A stretch of DNA of 64,000 nt from Rossellomorea vietnamensis (GTDB taxonomy: Bacteria > Bacillota > Bacilli > Bacillales > Bacillaceae_B), in the NCBI RefSeq assembly GCF_008180415.1, contig NZ_VTEI01000002.1, positions 330,518 to 394,517 on the forward strand, read 5' to 3'. Below are positions 36,488-44,912 of this stretch, piece after piece. The notes beneath the pieces were generated by a model that was given only the letters and a program-made list of their open reading frames with translations, was not told the origin of the DNA and made no database searches. Each line of letters starts with the position of its first letter. Positions within the stretch are counted from its first letter, which is position 1. Position numbers and translations under genes: made by a program.

Positions 36488-37219
36488 ATTAAAATTGATT
36501 TGAATTGTGATCTTGGAGAAAGTTTTGGAAGCTATCTCAAAGGAAATGATGAAGAAATCCTAAAAAAAATCACTTCGGCTAATATTGCTTGCGGCTTTCA
36601 TGCAGGCGACCCGCACATCATGCTGAAAACCGTTCAGATTGCGTTGAGAAATGACGTTAAGCTTGGAGCCCATCCAAGTTATCCTGACCTTCAGGGGTTC
36701 GGCAGGCGCCATATGGAAATTCCACCAGAGGAAATCTATTCACTGGTCCTGTATCAGGTTGGTTCACTGCACGCCATTGTAAAAGCGCAAGGAGGAGAAC
36801 TATCCCACGTAAAACCGCATGGCGCCCTCTATAACCGGGCAGCAAAGGAAATAGAAACAGCAAGTGCCATCGCTAAGGCAGTACATGATTTCGATTCTTC
36901 CTTGACACTATTCGGCCTGGCAAACTCCTGCCTGGTAGCTGCTGGTGAGGAAATCGGCCTTCTTACCGCAAGCGAGGTCTTTGCTGACAGGACCTATCAA
37001 AGGGATGGCAGCCTCACACCGCGCACACAGGAAGGAGCCCTCATCCATGATGAGCAGCAGGCAATAGACCAGGTAATCAGAATGGTAAAAGAACACAAAG
37101 TTATGAGTATAGATGGGATAGACATTGAAATAATTCCTGATACCATATGCCTGCACGGAGACAATGAAAGAGCTCTGATCTTTGCTGAAAAAATAGCGGC
37201 TGCCTTAAATGACCTATAG
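36488..37219 (+). CDS. pxpA: 5-oxoprolinase subunit A (LamB/YcsF family), ATT start
   Basis: A 243-residue protein of the LamB/YcsF family, the third subunit of 5-oxoprolinase. Homologues begin M(x)(I/V)DLNCDLGESFG; here that sequence begins with ATT AAA ATT GAT TTG, so residue 1 falls on ATT. Other hallmarks: SANIACGFHAGDPHIML, HPSYPDLQGFGRR, HVKPHGALYN, EVFADRTYQRDGSLTPR and ICLHGDNERA. AGGAGG is 8 bp upstream of the ATT. A shorter product from TTG at 36500 would lose four residues of the conserved N terminus. Confidence 0.9.
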   Translation: MKIDLNCDLGESFGSYLKGNDEEILKKITSANIACGFHAGDPHIMLKTVQIALRNDVKLGAHPSYPDLQGFGRRHMEIPPEEIYSLVLYQVGSLHAIVKAQGGELSHVKPHGALYNRAAKEIETASAIAKAVHDFDSSLTLFGLANSCLVAAGEEIGLLTASEVFADRTYQRDGSLTPRTQEGALIHDEQQAIDQVIRMVKEHKVMSIDGIDIEIIPDTICLHGDNERALIFAEKIAAALNDL

Positions 37220-37393
37220 TTTCACCTCTGCACTGAGCAGCTCAGCGAGTTTGTTTAATGATGATTTGAAGACATAAATTCCATTTCTAATCAGAAGTGT
37301 ATCTTGATATGTAACGGGTTCTTTTCTGAAGTATAAACTTCTAATTAGCTAAAGAAACGGTCGAGTGATTCACACCAAAACACAAAGTCTATT

Positions 37394-37511
37394 GATTTCC
37401 ACTCCAGGTGCGTGACTCCGCGGGGCGTGCGGTGAGCCTCCTCGGCTTCGCCTGTGGGGTCTCACCTGTCACGCTAGTCCCGCAGGAGGTCACGCACCTT
37501 CCGTTCCAATC
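37394..37511 (+). repeat. CE core repeat without terminal repeats
   Basis: GATTTCCACTCCAGGTGCGT, then CTCCGCGGGGCG, CCTCCTCGGCTTCGCC, CACGCTAGTCCCGCAGGAGG and CCTTCCGTTCCAATC. This is the GC-rich core found inside CE elements, here uninterrupted and lacking GGCT ends. Its GC content stands out from the AT-rich surroundings. It lies in the gene-free gap 37220-37984. Confidence 0.8.
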
Positions 37512-37687
37512 AAATTATTTTTAGATTTTTTATAATTAATTACTCTCCTTTATATTAGTATTGGATTGAAAGTGTATAGGAAATTGTGCCACGAATTTTG
37601 CACATCAAAAAGTTCTGTCATTTGCTATTTAGTGTTCATTTTGAATTACCAATTTGAACAGATTCACTAGCAAGAATACCCTTAAAT

Positions 37688-37736
37688 CAACAAAAAAGGA
37701 GTATCAAAATTAATGCGTTTTGACACTCCTTTTGAT
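37688..37736. repeat. Orphan stem-loop in a gene-free gap
   Basis: AAAAAGGAGTATCAAAA and TTTTGACACTCCTTTT pair around a short loop. The surrounding 37520-37940 is AT-rich and I recognise no gene. It may be an old mobile-element remnant or a terminator without its gene. Confidence 0.5.
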
Positions 37737-37945
37737 GTGTAGTCGTTAATTTTACACTCAAAAATTGAACCCGTTATTTGATATTATGCCCTTCACCGGA
37801 CTAGCGCGGTGCATCAAAGGTTTTTTACTCTTAACATTTAGTTTAGCTTTTTGCTTTTTTGCCAGAATATTATGAATGTGTATAGGTATTCATATTAACT
37901 CAGCAAAAACATAGTAGAATTCCATTAAAAAAGCTTTTGAAATTT

Positions 37946-37981
37946 TAAAAGAAGCGGTCTCTCATCGAGACCCGCTTCTTT
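37946..37981 (-). terminator. Terminator of nrnB
   Basis: GAAGCGGTCTC and GAGACCCGCTTC form a stem directly after the nrnB stop. On the minus strand it is followed by TTTTAAAATTTC. Confidence 0.85.
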
Positions 37982-37984
37982 CTG

Positions 37985-39226
37985 TTACTCTCCTTTTTTG
38001 TCTGCCATCACATTAAAAGGCAGTTTTTCGGCTGCAGCTTGAAGGATTTTGTGATTTTTTACATTTTCCATCAAAAATTCTGTGTACTCATCATCTTTGC
38101 ACAGAGCAGCAGAATATTCTTTTTTAATATGATTTTCCGCATCCAGATATGTTGGGAAATCACCTTCGAAGACCCCATTATATTCGACTTTCCACTCTTC
38201 ACCATCTATTGGGTAGACAAACAATTGGTCTTCCTGCCTGTTTTTATAGAGAGACCCATTAGGAGACTCTTTTATATTGTAACGATTTTTCGGAGCATCA
38301 ATCGGAAGTGGTTCGATGGTAAATACATCCGTGACAAAAAGCTTGAATGCTTCGGTCGTCAAATTGCAGCCTGAAGCTTTCGCATGCCCGCCGCCTTCAA
38401 ATTTTCCTGCCACTTCAGAAACATCGACATGATCATGAATCGTCCTTAAAGAAATTCGTTTTCCTCCAACACTGATGATGGCAATGTAGTCAAGGAAAGG
38501 GTAATCTTTTCCGAGTTCATTCCCCAGTTCTGAATGATAGGATTCTGCATGCACTATACCTACACAGTATTCGTCGATAAACGATTTGGTCAGTTCTCTT
38601 CTTTTCCGGCGGATATATCTTTCAATCTTAGCCTCTTCCATTTCAAGAAGCTTTTGTTCAAACTCGTCAAAGAAAAACTTTTCATGTTTTTTAAGGCGGG
38701 TTAACATTTTTTCTTCAAACTCTTCTAACGTTAGCAGGAAGAACAAGTCATTCAACCTCTTGGCGGTAGTGTTGTTGTTCACATCCCACTCCCACGTATC
38801 ATATTGACGGACAAGCTCAACAAATTCCTCTAAGATCGGGGTCGATTCAATCTCGCCTCTTTCTTTAAGTTCTTCATAAAGAAGGGATGTTGCTGAGGCC
38901 AGCCTGCCATCTTCGTATTGGACGGTCACGGCTGCCCACTCGTATTCATTTAAATGTTCAGCGCTGCGGTGATGGTCAATCAGTTCCACTTTTCCATCTT
39001 TTTTAAAATAGCTTTGCAGAGCTTCTTCATTTTCTTTATTCACTGATAGGTCCGTAATGAACAACTTTGTGTTTTTTTGCGGCCTTCTTAAGAACCTTGC
39101 CACTTGAAAGTTTAAACCGCCTATCGAATTGTAGCGTACTTCCGCCTCGTCTCCCCAGGCTATTTTGGCGATGATGCCGCATCCGACTCCATCTAAATCA
39201 TTATGAGATAGTAAAAAACGTTGCAT
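37985..39226 (-). CDS. nrnB: DHH-family oligoribonuclease NrnB
   Basis: A 413-residue DHH/DHHA1 phosphoesterase that degrades short RNA oligonucleotides (nanoRNAs) and probably pAp-like nucleotides. Motif I is LLSHNDLDGVGCG, motif II is FITDLSVN, motif III is LIDHHRSAEHLN, and the DHHA1 glycine motif is FEGGGHAKASGC at about residue 282. The two domains are joined by a long charged helix region (KRRELTKSFI). Length and C-terminal extension match B. subtilis NrnB. GGAGGCC precedes the ATG. Monocistronic, ending at a terminator. Confidence 0.9.
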   Translation of the reverse strand: MQRFLLSHNDLDGVGCGIIAKIAWGDEAEVRYNSIGGLNFQVARFLRRPQKNTKLFITDLSVNKENEEALQSYFKKDGKVELIDHHRSAEHLNEYEWAAVTVQYEDGRLASATSLLYEELKERGEIESTPILEEFVELVRQYDTWEWDVNNNTTAKRLNDLFFLLTLEEFEEKMLTRLKKHEKFFFDEFEQKLLEMEEAKIERYIRRKRRELTKSFIDEYCVGIVHAESYHSELGNELGKDYPFLDYIAIISVGGKRISLRTIHDHVDVSEVAGKFEGGGHAKASGCNLTTEAFKLFVTDVFTIEPLPIDAPKNRYNIKESPNGSLYKNRQEDQLFVYPIDGEEWKVEYNGVFEGDFPTYLDAENHIKKEYSAALCKDDEYTEFLMENVKNHKILQAAAEKLPFNVMADKKGE

Positions 39227-39295
39227 GTTTGGCCTCCTAGGCTTCTCTATGTATTAATGGTTTTAGGTTTTGTCATTTCCTTGCTAATATACAGG

Positions 39296-39333
39296 AAAAA
39301 GCTCCGTCTGTTAAATGATACGGAGCAATTTTT
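39296..39333 (-). terminator. Terminator of queC-queD-queE
   Basis: GCTCCGT and ACGGAGC form a stem flanked by A5 and T5, 77 bp after the queE stop. It is symmetric and could act both ways. Confidence 0.8.
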
Positions 39334-39409
39334 CATTGTGGTATGCTGTAAAACGACCGGAAACAGATAGGTTTGAGCAAGAACAGCTGAAGAACAGAAA
39401 AGTAAAAAC

Positions 39410-40129
39410 CTAAACTCCCCTTTTATTTCCCCATACATAGGTATGAAGCTGCGGAAGTACTCTAACGTCATTCAACCGTTCACTATCCGTAACTGCTTCA
39501 ATAAGAATTTCGTAGTCAGTAATTAATTGAGATAGAAACCCCTTGCCTTCTTCTGCTGCAAGGTTGCCGTTACCAACTTGAAGAAAGAAAGGAACACCAG
39601 GATATCTTTCATGAAGGTTTGCTGCGTATTCGAGATCTTCCGCATTGAAAATGACGACCTTTAAGCTTCGGCTGGTATGATCCTTTAACCGTTCTATAAT
39701 ATAGTCTAATTTTTCAAAGTCTGTTTTCATTCCCGAGCTTGGCGGCTTAGGCGAAAGGGTTAGTTCATCAATATCCATGAACCAGTCCTGCCATCTGCTG
39801 CCCTGTGTTTCGAGTGCTGATGATATCCCATTTTCCTTAAAAACGGCCAACAGCTCTTCTATTGCCGTTATGAGTGCCGGGTTTCCACCAGATATCGTTA
39901 CATGATTAAAACGTCTTCCGCCAATCTCACGAAGCTCTTGCCAAATTTCTGCTGCGGTCAATAAACGGATATCTTCTTTGGCTGACCCATCCCATGTAAA
40001 GGCAGAATCACACCAGGAGCATGAATAATCACAGCCCGCCGTGCGCACAAACATCGTTTTCTGTCCGATGACCATTCCTTCCCCTTGAATGGTCGGACCG
40101 AATATTTCAAGTACCGGTATTTTTCTCAT
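39410..40129 (-). CDS. queE: 7-carboxy-7-deazaguanine synthase (radical SAM)
   Basis: A 239-residue radical-SAM enzyme that converts 6-carboxytetrahydropterin to 7-carboxy-7-deazaguanine in queuosine biosynthesis. The cluster motif is AGCDYSCSWCDSAF (CxxxCxxC). IFGPTIQGEGMVIGQKTMFVR at the start and NHVTISGGNPAL are typical. The start at 40129 overlaps the queD stop by 4 bp; a longer frame to 40201 lies inside queD and is not used. Last gene of the que operon. Confidence 0.94.
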   Translation of the reverse strand: MRKIPVLEIFGPTIQGEGMVIGQKTMFVRTAGCDYSCSWCDSAFTWDGSAKEDIRLLTAAEIWQELREIGGRRFNHVTISGGNPALITAIEELLAVFKENGISSALETQGSRWQDWFMDIDELTLSPKPPSSGMKTDFEKLDYIIERLKDHTSRSLKVVIFNAEDLEYAANLHERYPGVPFFLQVGNGNLAAEEGKGFLSQLITDYEILIEAVTDSERLNDVRVLPQLHTYVWGNKRGV

Positions 40130-40560
40130 AGCTCTTTGCCTCTTCTCGGCCGAAAAATACAGTAGCTTGTCGGAGTCTCGCGTAAAAACACCTGCAGGCA
40201 CTGAGCCTTGTTGCCTTGCTGATCCAAATGCTCTTGAATAATGCTATGCATTACCTCTGCCATAACTTCTGTCGTTGGAAATCGCTCTGAATTACCTTTG
40301 AATAAAGGATCGTCATTTAACAATGTGTGATCAAACCGGTCATGAATAAGCTTTTTGATCGTTGCAAAATTGATAAGAAATCCTGATTCATCGAGGATGT
40401 CACCGCCGACTGTAATGTTTGCAAAATAGGTGTGCCCATGAATTCTCTGGCATTTCCCCGCCGCTTCTGAAGGAATCCTATGGGCGGCAGCAAATTGAAA
40501 ATCTTTGTTCAACTCATAGGAATAGGAGTGCTGAGGTACAGGATAAATTTGGCCAATCAT
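40126..40560 (-). CDS. queD: 6-carboxytetrahydropterin synthase
   Basis: A 144-residue tunnelling-fold enzyme that makes 6-carboxytetrahydropterin from dihydroneopterin triphosphate. The zinc and catalytic residues are in [19 protein letters not shown] and [18 protein letters not shown] and the closing [10 protein letters not shown] are typical. It overlaps queC by 4 bp and queE by 4 bp. Confidence 0.95.
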   Translation of the reverse strand: MIGQIYPVPQHSYSYELNKDFQFAAAHRIPSEAAGKCQRIHGHTYFANITVGGDILDESGFLINFATIKKLIHDRFDHTLLNDDPLFKGNSERFPTTEVMAEVMHSIIQEHLDQQGNKAQCLQVFLRETPTSYCIFRPRRGKEL

Positions 40561-41219
40561 AGTTTTGCTCCTCCATCTTTAGAAGATAAATAGGCTGTCA
40601 GACCTTTACTTCTCAGTTTGCAGGAGGGGCATGTTCCACATCCGTCTCCCCGGATTCCGTTATAGCAGGTAAGCGTCTTTTCCCTGACATATTGAAGCAT
40701 GCCCATTTCATCTGCCCACTTCCATGTGGCTTCTTTATCCAGCCACATAAGCGGGGTGTGGACGACGTAACCCTCATCCATGGCCAGGTTAAAGGTAACA
40801 TTAAATGATTTAACGAACATATCCCTGCAGTCAGGATAGCCGCTGAAATCTGTTTCACAGACTCCTGTAACGATATGCATGGCACCTATGTTCTTTGCAA
40901 GAACCCCGGCGAATGATAGGAATAAAAGGTTCCTTCCTGGTACAAAAGTAGAAGGAAGTTCCCCTTCCTTTTCCGTAATTTCCTCATTTCGAGTCAGGGC
41001 GCTTGGGGCAAGCTGATTCAACAGACTCATATCCAAAACATGATGAGGCACCTCTAATTCGTTTGCAATCTCGCTTGCACAGACCAATTCTTCTGAATGT
41101 CTCTGGCCGTAATTAAAGGTGACTGCTTCCACCTCTTTAAACTCTTTCTTGGCCCATATCAGGCATGTCGTGCTGTCCTGGCCGCCGCTGAAGACGACCA
41201 GCGCTTTCTCGTTTTTCAT
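40557..41219 (-). CDS. queC: 7-cyano-7-deazaguanine (preQ0) synthase
   Basis: A 220-residue ATP-dependent nitrile-forming enzyme making preQ0. The PP-loop is [16 protein letters not shown] at the N terminus, followed by [22 protein letters not shown] and [14 protein letters not shown]. The four zinc cysteines are in [20 protein letters not shown] start it at the ATG at 41219 with GGAGATTGGAAA upstream; 41276 would add unrelated residues. First gene after the preQ1 riboswitch. Confidence 0.95.
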   Translation of the reverse strand: MKNEKALVVFSGGQDSTTCLIWAKKEFKEVEAVTFNYGQRHSEELVCASEIANELEVPHHVLDMSLLNQLAPSALTRNEEITEKEGELPSTFVPGRNLLFLSFAGVLAKNIGAMHIVTGVCETDFSGYPDCRDMFVKSFNVTFNLAMDEGYVVHTPLMWLDKEATWKWADEMGMLQYVREKTLTCYNGIRGDGCGTCPSCKLRSKGLTAYLSSKDGGAKL

Positions 41220-41327
41220 TTTCCAATCTCCTCTCTTTTTCAGGCTCAATGCCAGTAAAAGAAGAAGGAAGTTCATGGCGTTACTCTATAATATGTGACT
41301 AGTTTACTTTGTACTTATGAAAGCAAA

Positions 41328-41356
41328 CAAAAAAACGGCACCCAAGGAGATGCCGT
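41328..41356 (-). terminator. Regulated terminator of the preQ1 leader
   Basis: ACGGCATC and GGTGCCGT form a stem followed by T7 on the minus strand, immediately after the aptamer. Part of its 5' side (AAGGA) overlaps the aptamer tail. Confidence 0.85.
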
Positions 41357-41360
41357 TTCC

Positions 41361-41396
41361 TTAGTTTTTTATAGAGGGTTAAGCTAGAACCTCTCC
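41361..41396 (-). ncRNA. preQ1-I riboswitch
   Basis: On the minus strand: AGGAGAGGTTCTAGCTTAAC, then CCTCTATAAAAAACTAAGGA. The first hairpin (GAGGTTC.../CCTC), the A-rich tail and the closing CTAA pseudoknot arm match the preQ1 class I aptamer. It lies upstream of queC with a terminator downstream, so ligand binding is expected to reduce que transcription. Confidence 0.92.
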
Positions 41397-41429
41397 TGCA
41401 TTTCTGCAGCAATCTTCTATTGTTATTTT

Positions 41430-41458
41430 ACTATAACATAACCGCAGTGGACTGTCAT
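41430..41458 (-). promoter_or_regulatory. Promoter of the que operon
   Basis: On the minus strand ATGACA (41458-41453), 17 bp and TATAGT (41435-41430). It starts just before the preQ1 leader and overlaps the last codons of the upstream amidinohydrolase gene. Confidence 0.65.
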
Positions 41459-42313
41459 CTACTTGCGCACTACCGGCATGGAGCAGCACCTGAATGAACC
41501 GCCGGATTTGATGATTTCTGAAAAATCGACTTCGATCACTTCATACCCATGCTTTCTTAATGCTCTGTTCACTGCCTTATTTTGCGGGAGGCTGAGTACT
41601 TTTTTATCTCCGATCGATAAGACATTCGTGCCCATAGTGAATTGTTCTGCATCATTTACTTCAATTAAGTTGAAGTGTTCTGCAAGCATCTGTAATTCTT
41701 TCTGTTTGAAAGCAGGAGCAAATACCAGTGCTTGATCAGGTGAAAGAATGTTGAACACACAGTCAAGATGTAAGTATTTTTTTTGAAAAGGGACTGGTAT
41801 CACGGTAAATCCGTCTGCAAGTTCTCTCAGCTGGTCGATTGCACCCGCATTGGTGCGATGGCTGACACCAACGAATACTTTATTCTTATCAACAATAACG
41901 TCTCCGCCTTCTATAGTCCCGTAATCCAGCTTTTTATATTGATGGCCATTCTTTTCCAGCCATTTCTTCAATACTTCATCTTCTCCAGAACGGATGTCAC
42001 TACCCATTTCAGAGACATATATCGTATCCCCGATTGTGAATCCAATGTCCCTTGTGAAGACCTGTTCAGGCAGTTCAGGGTCCGGTGTCATTTCGATTAC
42101 TTCTGTACCATTGTCCTTTAGTGCCTTCACAAAATCATTATGCTGCTTTAGAGCTGTAGTGATATCTATATTTTTATCAAGAAAATGTTTTTGAGTCTCG
42201 TTAATGATTTCATCTATCTTCATGTATCGCGGCTGGCAGACAATCACCTTTTCCAACCTGTCATATTCACTGTCACAATATTCCTTTTGGTTTTTCCTAA
42301 TGGTAGTTGCCAT
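41459..42313 (-). CDS. Dimethylarginine dimethylaminohydrolase-like protein
   Basis: A 284-residue member of the guanidino-group modifying superfamily (YkgA-like in B. subtilis). Active-site landmarks are VFTRDIGFTIG, GTIEGGDVIVD, LHLDCVFNIL and the C-terminal GGSFRCCSMPVVRK with the nucleophilic Cys. Enzymes of this type hydrolyse methylated arginines or related guanidines to citrulline. The substrate is not certain; arginine deiminase-like or amidinotransferase activity is also possible. Monocistronic, with GGAGG upstream. Confidence 0.83.
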   Translation of the reverse strand: MATTIRKNQKEYCDSEYDRLEKVIVCQPRYMKIDEIINETQKHFLDKNIDITTALKQHNDFVKALKDNGTEVIEMTPDPELPEQVFTRDIGFTIGDTIYVSEMGSDIRSGEDEVLKKWLEKNGHQYKKLDYGTIEGGDVIVDKNKVFVGVSHRTNAGAIDQLRELADGFTVIPVPFQKKYLHLDCVFNILSPDQALVFAPAFKQKELQMLAEHFNLIEVNDAEQFTMGTNVLSIGDKKVLSLPQNKAVNRALRKHGYEVIEVDFSEIIKSGGSFRCCSMPVVRK

Positions 42314-42543
42314 TTTTAACCCTCCATAATATAATGCCTTTTACGGGAATATTCCCATAGATGGAGTAATATTAAACCTTTTAGAGGAGACAAGAGAGGA
42401 CATTTATCTCCCTTCGATGCATAAAAAATGAAATCCTAACAGCTATATTGTATTTTTATTCTAAAACAAAGAGAAATACATCAGGTTTTTGAATGAATAT
42501 TTATATAGATTTTTTTCTCTTTTTTCAAGAAAGCCCTTTTAAA

Positions 42544-42972
42544 CTATCTTAGATTCTTTCTGAAAGCATAGCTGTATTTCCCATATTCCAACCCTTCATA
42601 AAAACGATGAGCATCCTTTCTATGTAATCCAGAGTCCAATCCTGCTGTCTCACATCCTTGTTCCTTTCCCCATTGTTCAATAAATTGAAGGAGTTTTCGT
42701 CCATACCCTTTTGACCGGGCAGACGATTTGGTGACAAGGTCATAAATAAACACATGGCGTCCTGCATAAAAGTTTGTCCGGATGACGACACCAGCAAGCG
42801 AAACCAGCTCTTTTTTATCATATAAACCGAACACCCGGTACCCTTCAGCTCTCATTTCTTTTGAGAGTTTTTTGAATGTTTCTTCCTCCAAGTTTGTCCT
42901 TAATTCAATTAATAACTGATAAACCTGATTCCATTCTTCATCCGACACGGCTTCCCTTATCTCCATAGTCAT
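42544..42972 (-). CDS. GNAT-family N-acetyltransferase
   Basis: A 142-residue single-domain acetyltransferase. The acetyl-CoA motif is SSARSKGYGRKLLQFIEQWG (K/RxxGxGxx form), preceded by the strand HVFIYDLVTKSSA. It ends DAHRFYEGLEYGKYSYAFRK. The substrate is unknown. It stands alone between the amidinohydrolase and the DUF2642 gene. Confidence 0.85.
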   Translation of the reverse strand: MTMEIREAVSDEEWNQVYQLLIELRTNLEEETFKKLSKEMRAEGYRVFGLYDKKELVSLAGVVIRTNFYAGRHVFIYDLVTKSSARSKGYGRKLLQFIEQWGKEQGCETAGLDSGLHRKDAHRFYEGLEYGKYSYAFRKNLR

Positions 42973-43174
42973 CTTCCCCTTTACACTTTGACTTTCAGAC
43001 TATTAATTCTCGCTGAATGATTTGAAGTCCTTCTTTACCGCTTTCAAGCGCTGAGAGTGACTATTCCTGTTAGTGTTTTAAGGTAAACCTCCCTGCCCAT
43101 TTTAGTTTTCAGCCCATTCTTTGGAACTTTGTCCTGCATATTGTTAGGAAGAGGAAAATATCAGGAGGTATGTT

Positions 43175-43447
43175 ATGTATCAGTTTAGAAACTATCCGCA
43201 AAATGAAATGGTGATGTCTATGCCTATGAATCAGGGTAACATGCAATCTCAGCCTATGTTCAACTTTGAACCTTATGTCTATGAAACATTACGGTCTGTC
43301 ATTGGAAAGGTACTGATTGTTTCTACTGTCAGGGATACACTGCGAGGTAAACTAATGGACGTAAAGCCGGACCATGTCGTTCTGAATATTGGAGATGAGA
43401 CTTTCTTTGTTCGTACTTGCCAGATTGTCAGCGTCATGCCTGATTAA
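43175..43447 (+). CDS. DUF2642 protein (spore-associated family)
   Basis: A 90-residue protein. A Met/Gln/Asn-rich head (MNQGNMQSQPMFNF) is followed by a compact DUF2642 domain: FEPYVYETLRSVIGKVLIV, TVRDTLRGKLMDVKPDHVVL, FFVRTCQIVSVMP. The domain resembles an Sm-like barrel. Family members such as YuzF are common in spore formers and are sometimes spore or coat proteins. AGGAGG lies 6 bp before the ATG. The role is unproven. Confidence 0.82.
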   Translation: MYQFRNYPQNEMVMSMPMNQGNMQSQPMFNFEPYVYETLRSVIGKVLIVSTVRDTLRGKLMDVKPDHVVLNIGDETFFVRTCQIVSVMPD

Positions 43448-43534
43448 CCCCATCCTGCAAGGAGCCTATCCGGCCTGCTTTTTATAAAGCACTGTAATGA
43501 GGGATTTTGTTTTAATTTTGAACTAAACGTAAAA

Positions 43535-43565
43535 AAGAGCGCCGGTTCTACTCGGCGCTCTTTCT
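43535..43565. terminator. Bidirectional terminator
   Basis: GAGCGCCGG and TCGGCGCTC form a strong stem with A5 on the left and T-rich sequence on the right, between the converging DUF2642 and flavodoxin-like genes. Confidence 0.85.
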
Positions 43566-43566
43566 A

Positions 43567-44190
43567 TTATTCTACAACATTTCCTTCTGCCGGGATGGGA
43601 TGTTCTTTCAGCATTCTGGCAAAATGAATCAGGTTATAAGCCATGATTTTGGTATTTTGCTTAGTGAAATCATTGTTAAAACCATCCGCTTCCAAGAAAG
43701 AAGGGCCCGGTCCTGCTTCGCCTACCCAGTAAACATCAACATTCGGCGGGATAGTGAACCCAAGATGGGACATGCCGTAAATGACGTCTTTTGCTGCGCT
43801 TTTGGCACCATCTTCATTTCCTGTCACAACCGCTCCTGCCACTTTGTTATAATAGAGGTACTGTCCTTTATCGTTAGTCAAGCTGGCACCTCCATTGATA
43901 CGTTCAATGACACGCTTGGCAATACTGCTTTTCTCACCAAGCCAGATCGGCGTTCCAATTACTAGAATATCTGCCTCTTTGACCTTCTCGAAGATTTCCG
44001 GCCATTCATCGCCGATCCCCTCATCCGGTGTCATCCCGGGAGCAACATTATAATCAGCAATCCGGATCGTTTCAGTTTCAATACCTTCATTTTTCATGAT
44101 ATCGATGACTTTGTCCATCAACCCTTGTGTATTAGAAGTTTCCGGACTTTTCTTTAAACTGCAGTTTAAATACAAAGCTTTAATAGCCAA
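43567..44190 (-). CDS. NADPH-dependent FMN reductase/flavodoxin-like protein
   Basis: A 207-residue flavodoxin-fold protein. The FMN phosphate loop is LNCSLKKSPETSNTQGLM near the N terminus. The second FMN loop is GTPIWLGEKSSIAKRVIER, and VVTGNEDGAKSAAKDVIYGM covers the third. These are typical of the NAD(P)H:flavin or quinone reductase family. I use the TTG at 44190, with AGGAGG 7 bp upstream; the longer frame to 44244 lacks a ribosome site. The substrate is unknown. Confidence 0.83.
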   Translation of the reverse strand: MAIKALYLNCSLKKSPETSNTQGLMDKVIDIMKNEGIETETIRIADYNVAPGMTPDEGIGDEWPEIFEKVKEADILVIGTPIWLGEKSSIAKRVIERINGGASLTNDKGQYLYYNKVAGAVVTGNEDGAKSAAKDVIYGMSHLGFTIPPNVDVYWVGEAGPGPSFLEADGFNNDFTKQNTKIMAYNLIHFARMLKEHPIPAEGNVVE

Positions 44191-44296
44191 AACAATTCCT
44201 CCTTCATTGCATCTCACTTTCCTTATATCCTTATCTGCTATCACTCAAACGGATTATAGAGAGTTCAAATTCTTAATAGAATAATCTATTGTTAAC

Positions 44297-44443
44297 TCAC
44301 TGCTTATACGTTACTGTCATCCTTCTTCTCATTTCTTCCTTAATCAACGAAAGATATTCTTCGGATAGGTCTCTCTTCCTGGCATGCCTCCAAACAGTCA
44401 GCAGCTGCTTATTGGTAAGATACTTCAGTGTTTTGGGTCTCAT
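44297..44443 (-). CDS. Sda-like protein (second copy)
   Basis: A 48-residue protein on the minus strand (MRPKTLKYLTNKQLLTVW, then RDLSEEYLSLIKEEMRRRM). The spacing L-T-NKQLL ... A ... DL---YL-LI-EE--RR matches Sda, with a four-residue longer N terminus. AGGAGG lies 4 bp before the ATG. A plus-strand frame of 66 codons overlaps it but has no family features. Whether it still inhibits a kinase, or has a different target from the first copy, cannot be told. Confidence 0.72.
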   Translation of the reverse strand: MRPKTLKYLTNKQLLTVWRHARKRDLSEEYLSLIKEEMRRRMTVTYKQ

Positions 44444-44699
44444 GGATTCCTCCTATCGAAAAGAAAGAACATCAAGGCTTGACAAATGATTTCATAGGTT
44501 TTTACCCTTTTTCTAATGCTTTATAACCCGAACGGTTAAAAAGCCGTAGAAATTCCATTCTGGCCAGGGGATCTCTTCCACTCAAACAGGTGCAAGTCAC
44601 CAACTATATCTTTTTCTTTTCTCACTCCGAGCCACTGTGGCTGTCTCGATACAGCACTCAGAATGAAAGACTGCTTTATGAAAACACTTCTTTCAAAGG

Positions 44700-44807
44700 T
44701 TTTCAGCTGACTGGACCAGCATCTCTTTTCTTTCCTGCTTACCATTTATTCTGCTCCATATGTCGGTGTATATAAAATTCATATGGAATAGCAGCAAAGT
44801 TAACGAA
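44700..44807 (+). repeat. MITE-A (subtype 2) right half, split by the composite CE III
   Basis: Contains CTTTCCTGCTTACCATTTAT, then ATATGGAATAGCAGCAAAG and TTAACGAAA. The expected final AGAGCC is missing here. The matching AGAACC is found 612 bp away, at 45429-45434, on the other side of the inserted composite element. Confidence 0.7.
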
Positions 44808-44912
44808 AGGCTGTTTTCGCAAAGATTGTGGTTATTTTAAAAGTAATGGATTTCCGCTCCAGGCGCGCGACTCCGCGGGGCGGGCGCCCGGCCTCCTCGG
44901 CTTCGCCTGTAT

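Noticed and set aside
36500..36502. TTG as the start of pxpA
   Set aside because: It is 20 bp from the only ribosome site and would remove four conserved N-terminal residues; ATT at 36488 fits better, though unproven.
44289..44489. A 66-codon plus-strand frame
   Set aside because: It is the antisense of the better-supported Sda-like gene at 44297-44443, which has AGGAGG and a family pattern.
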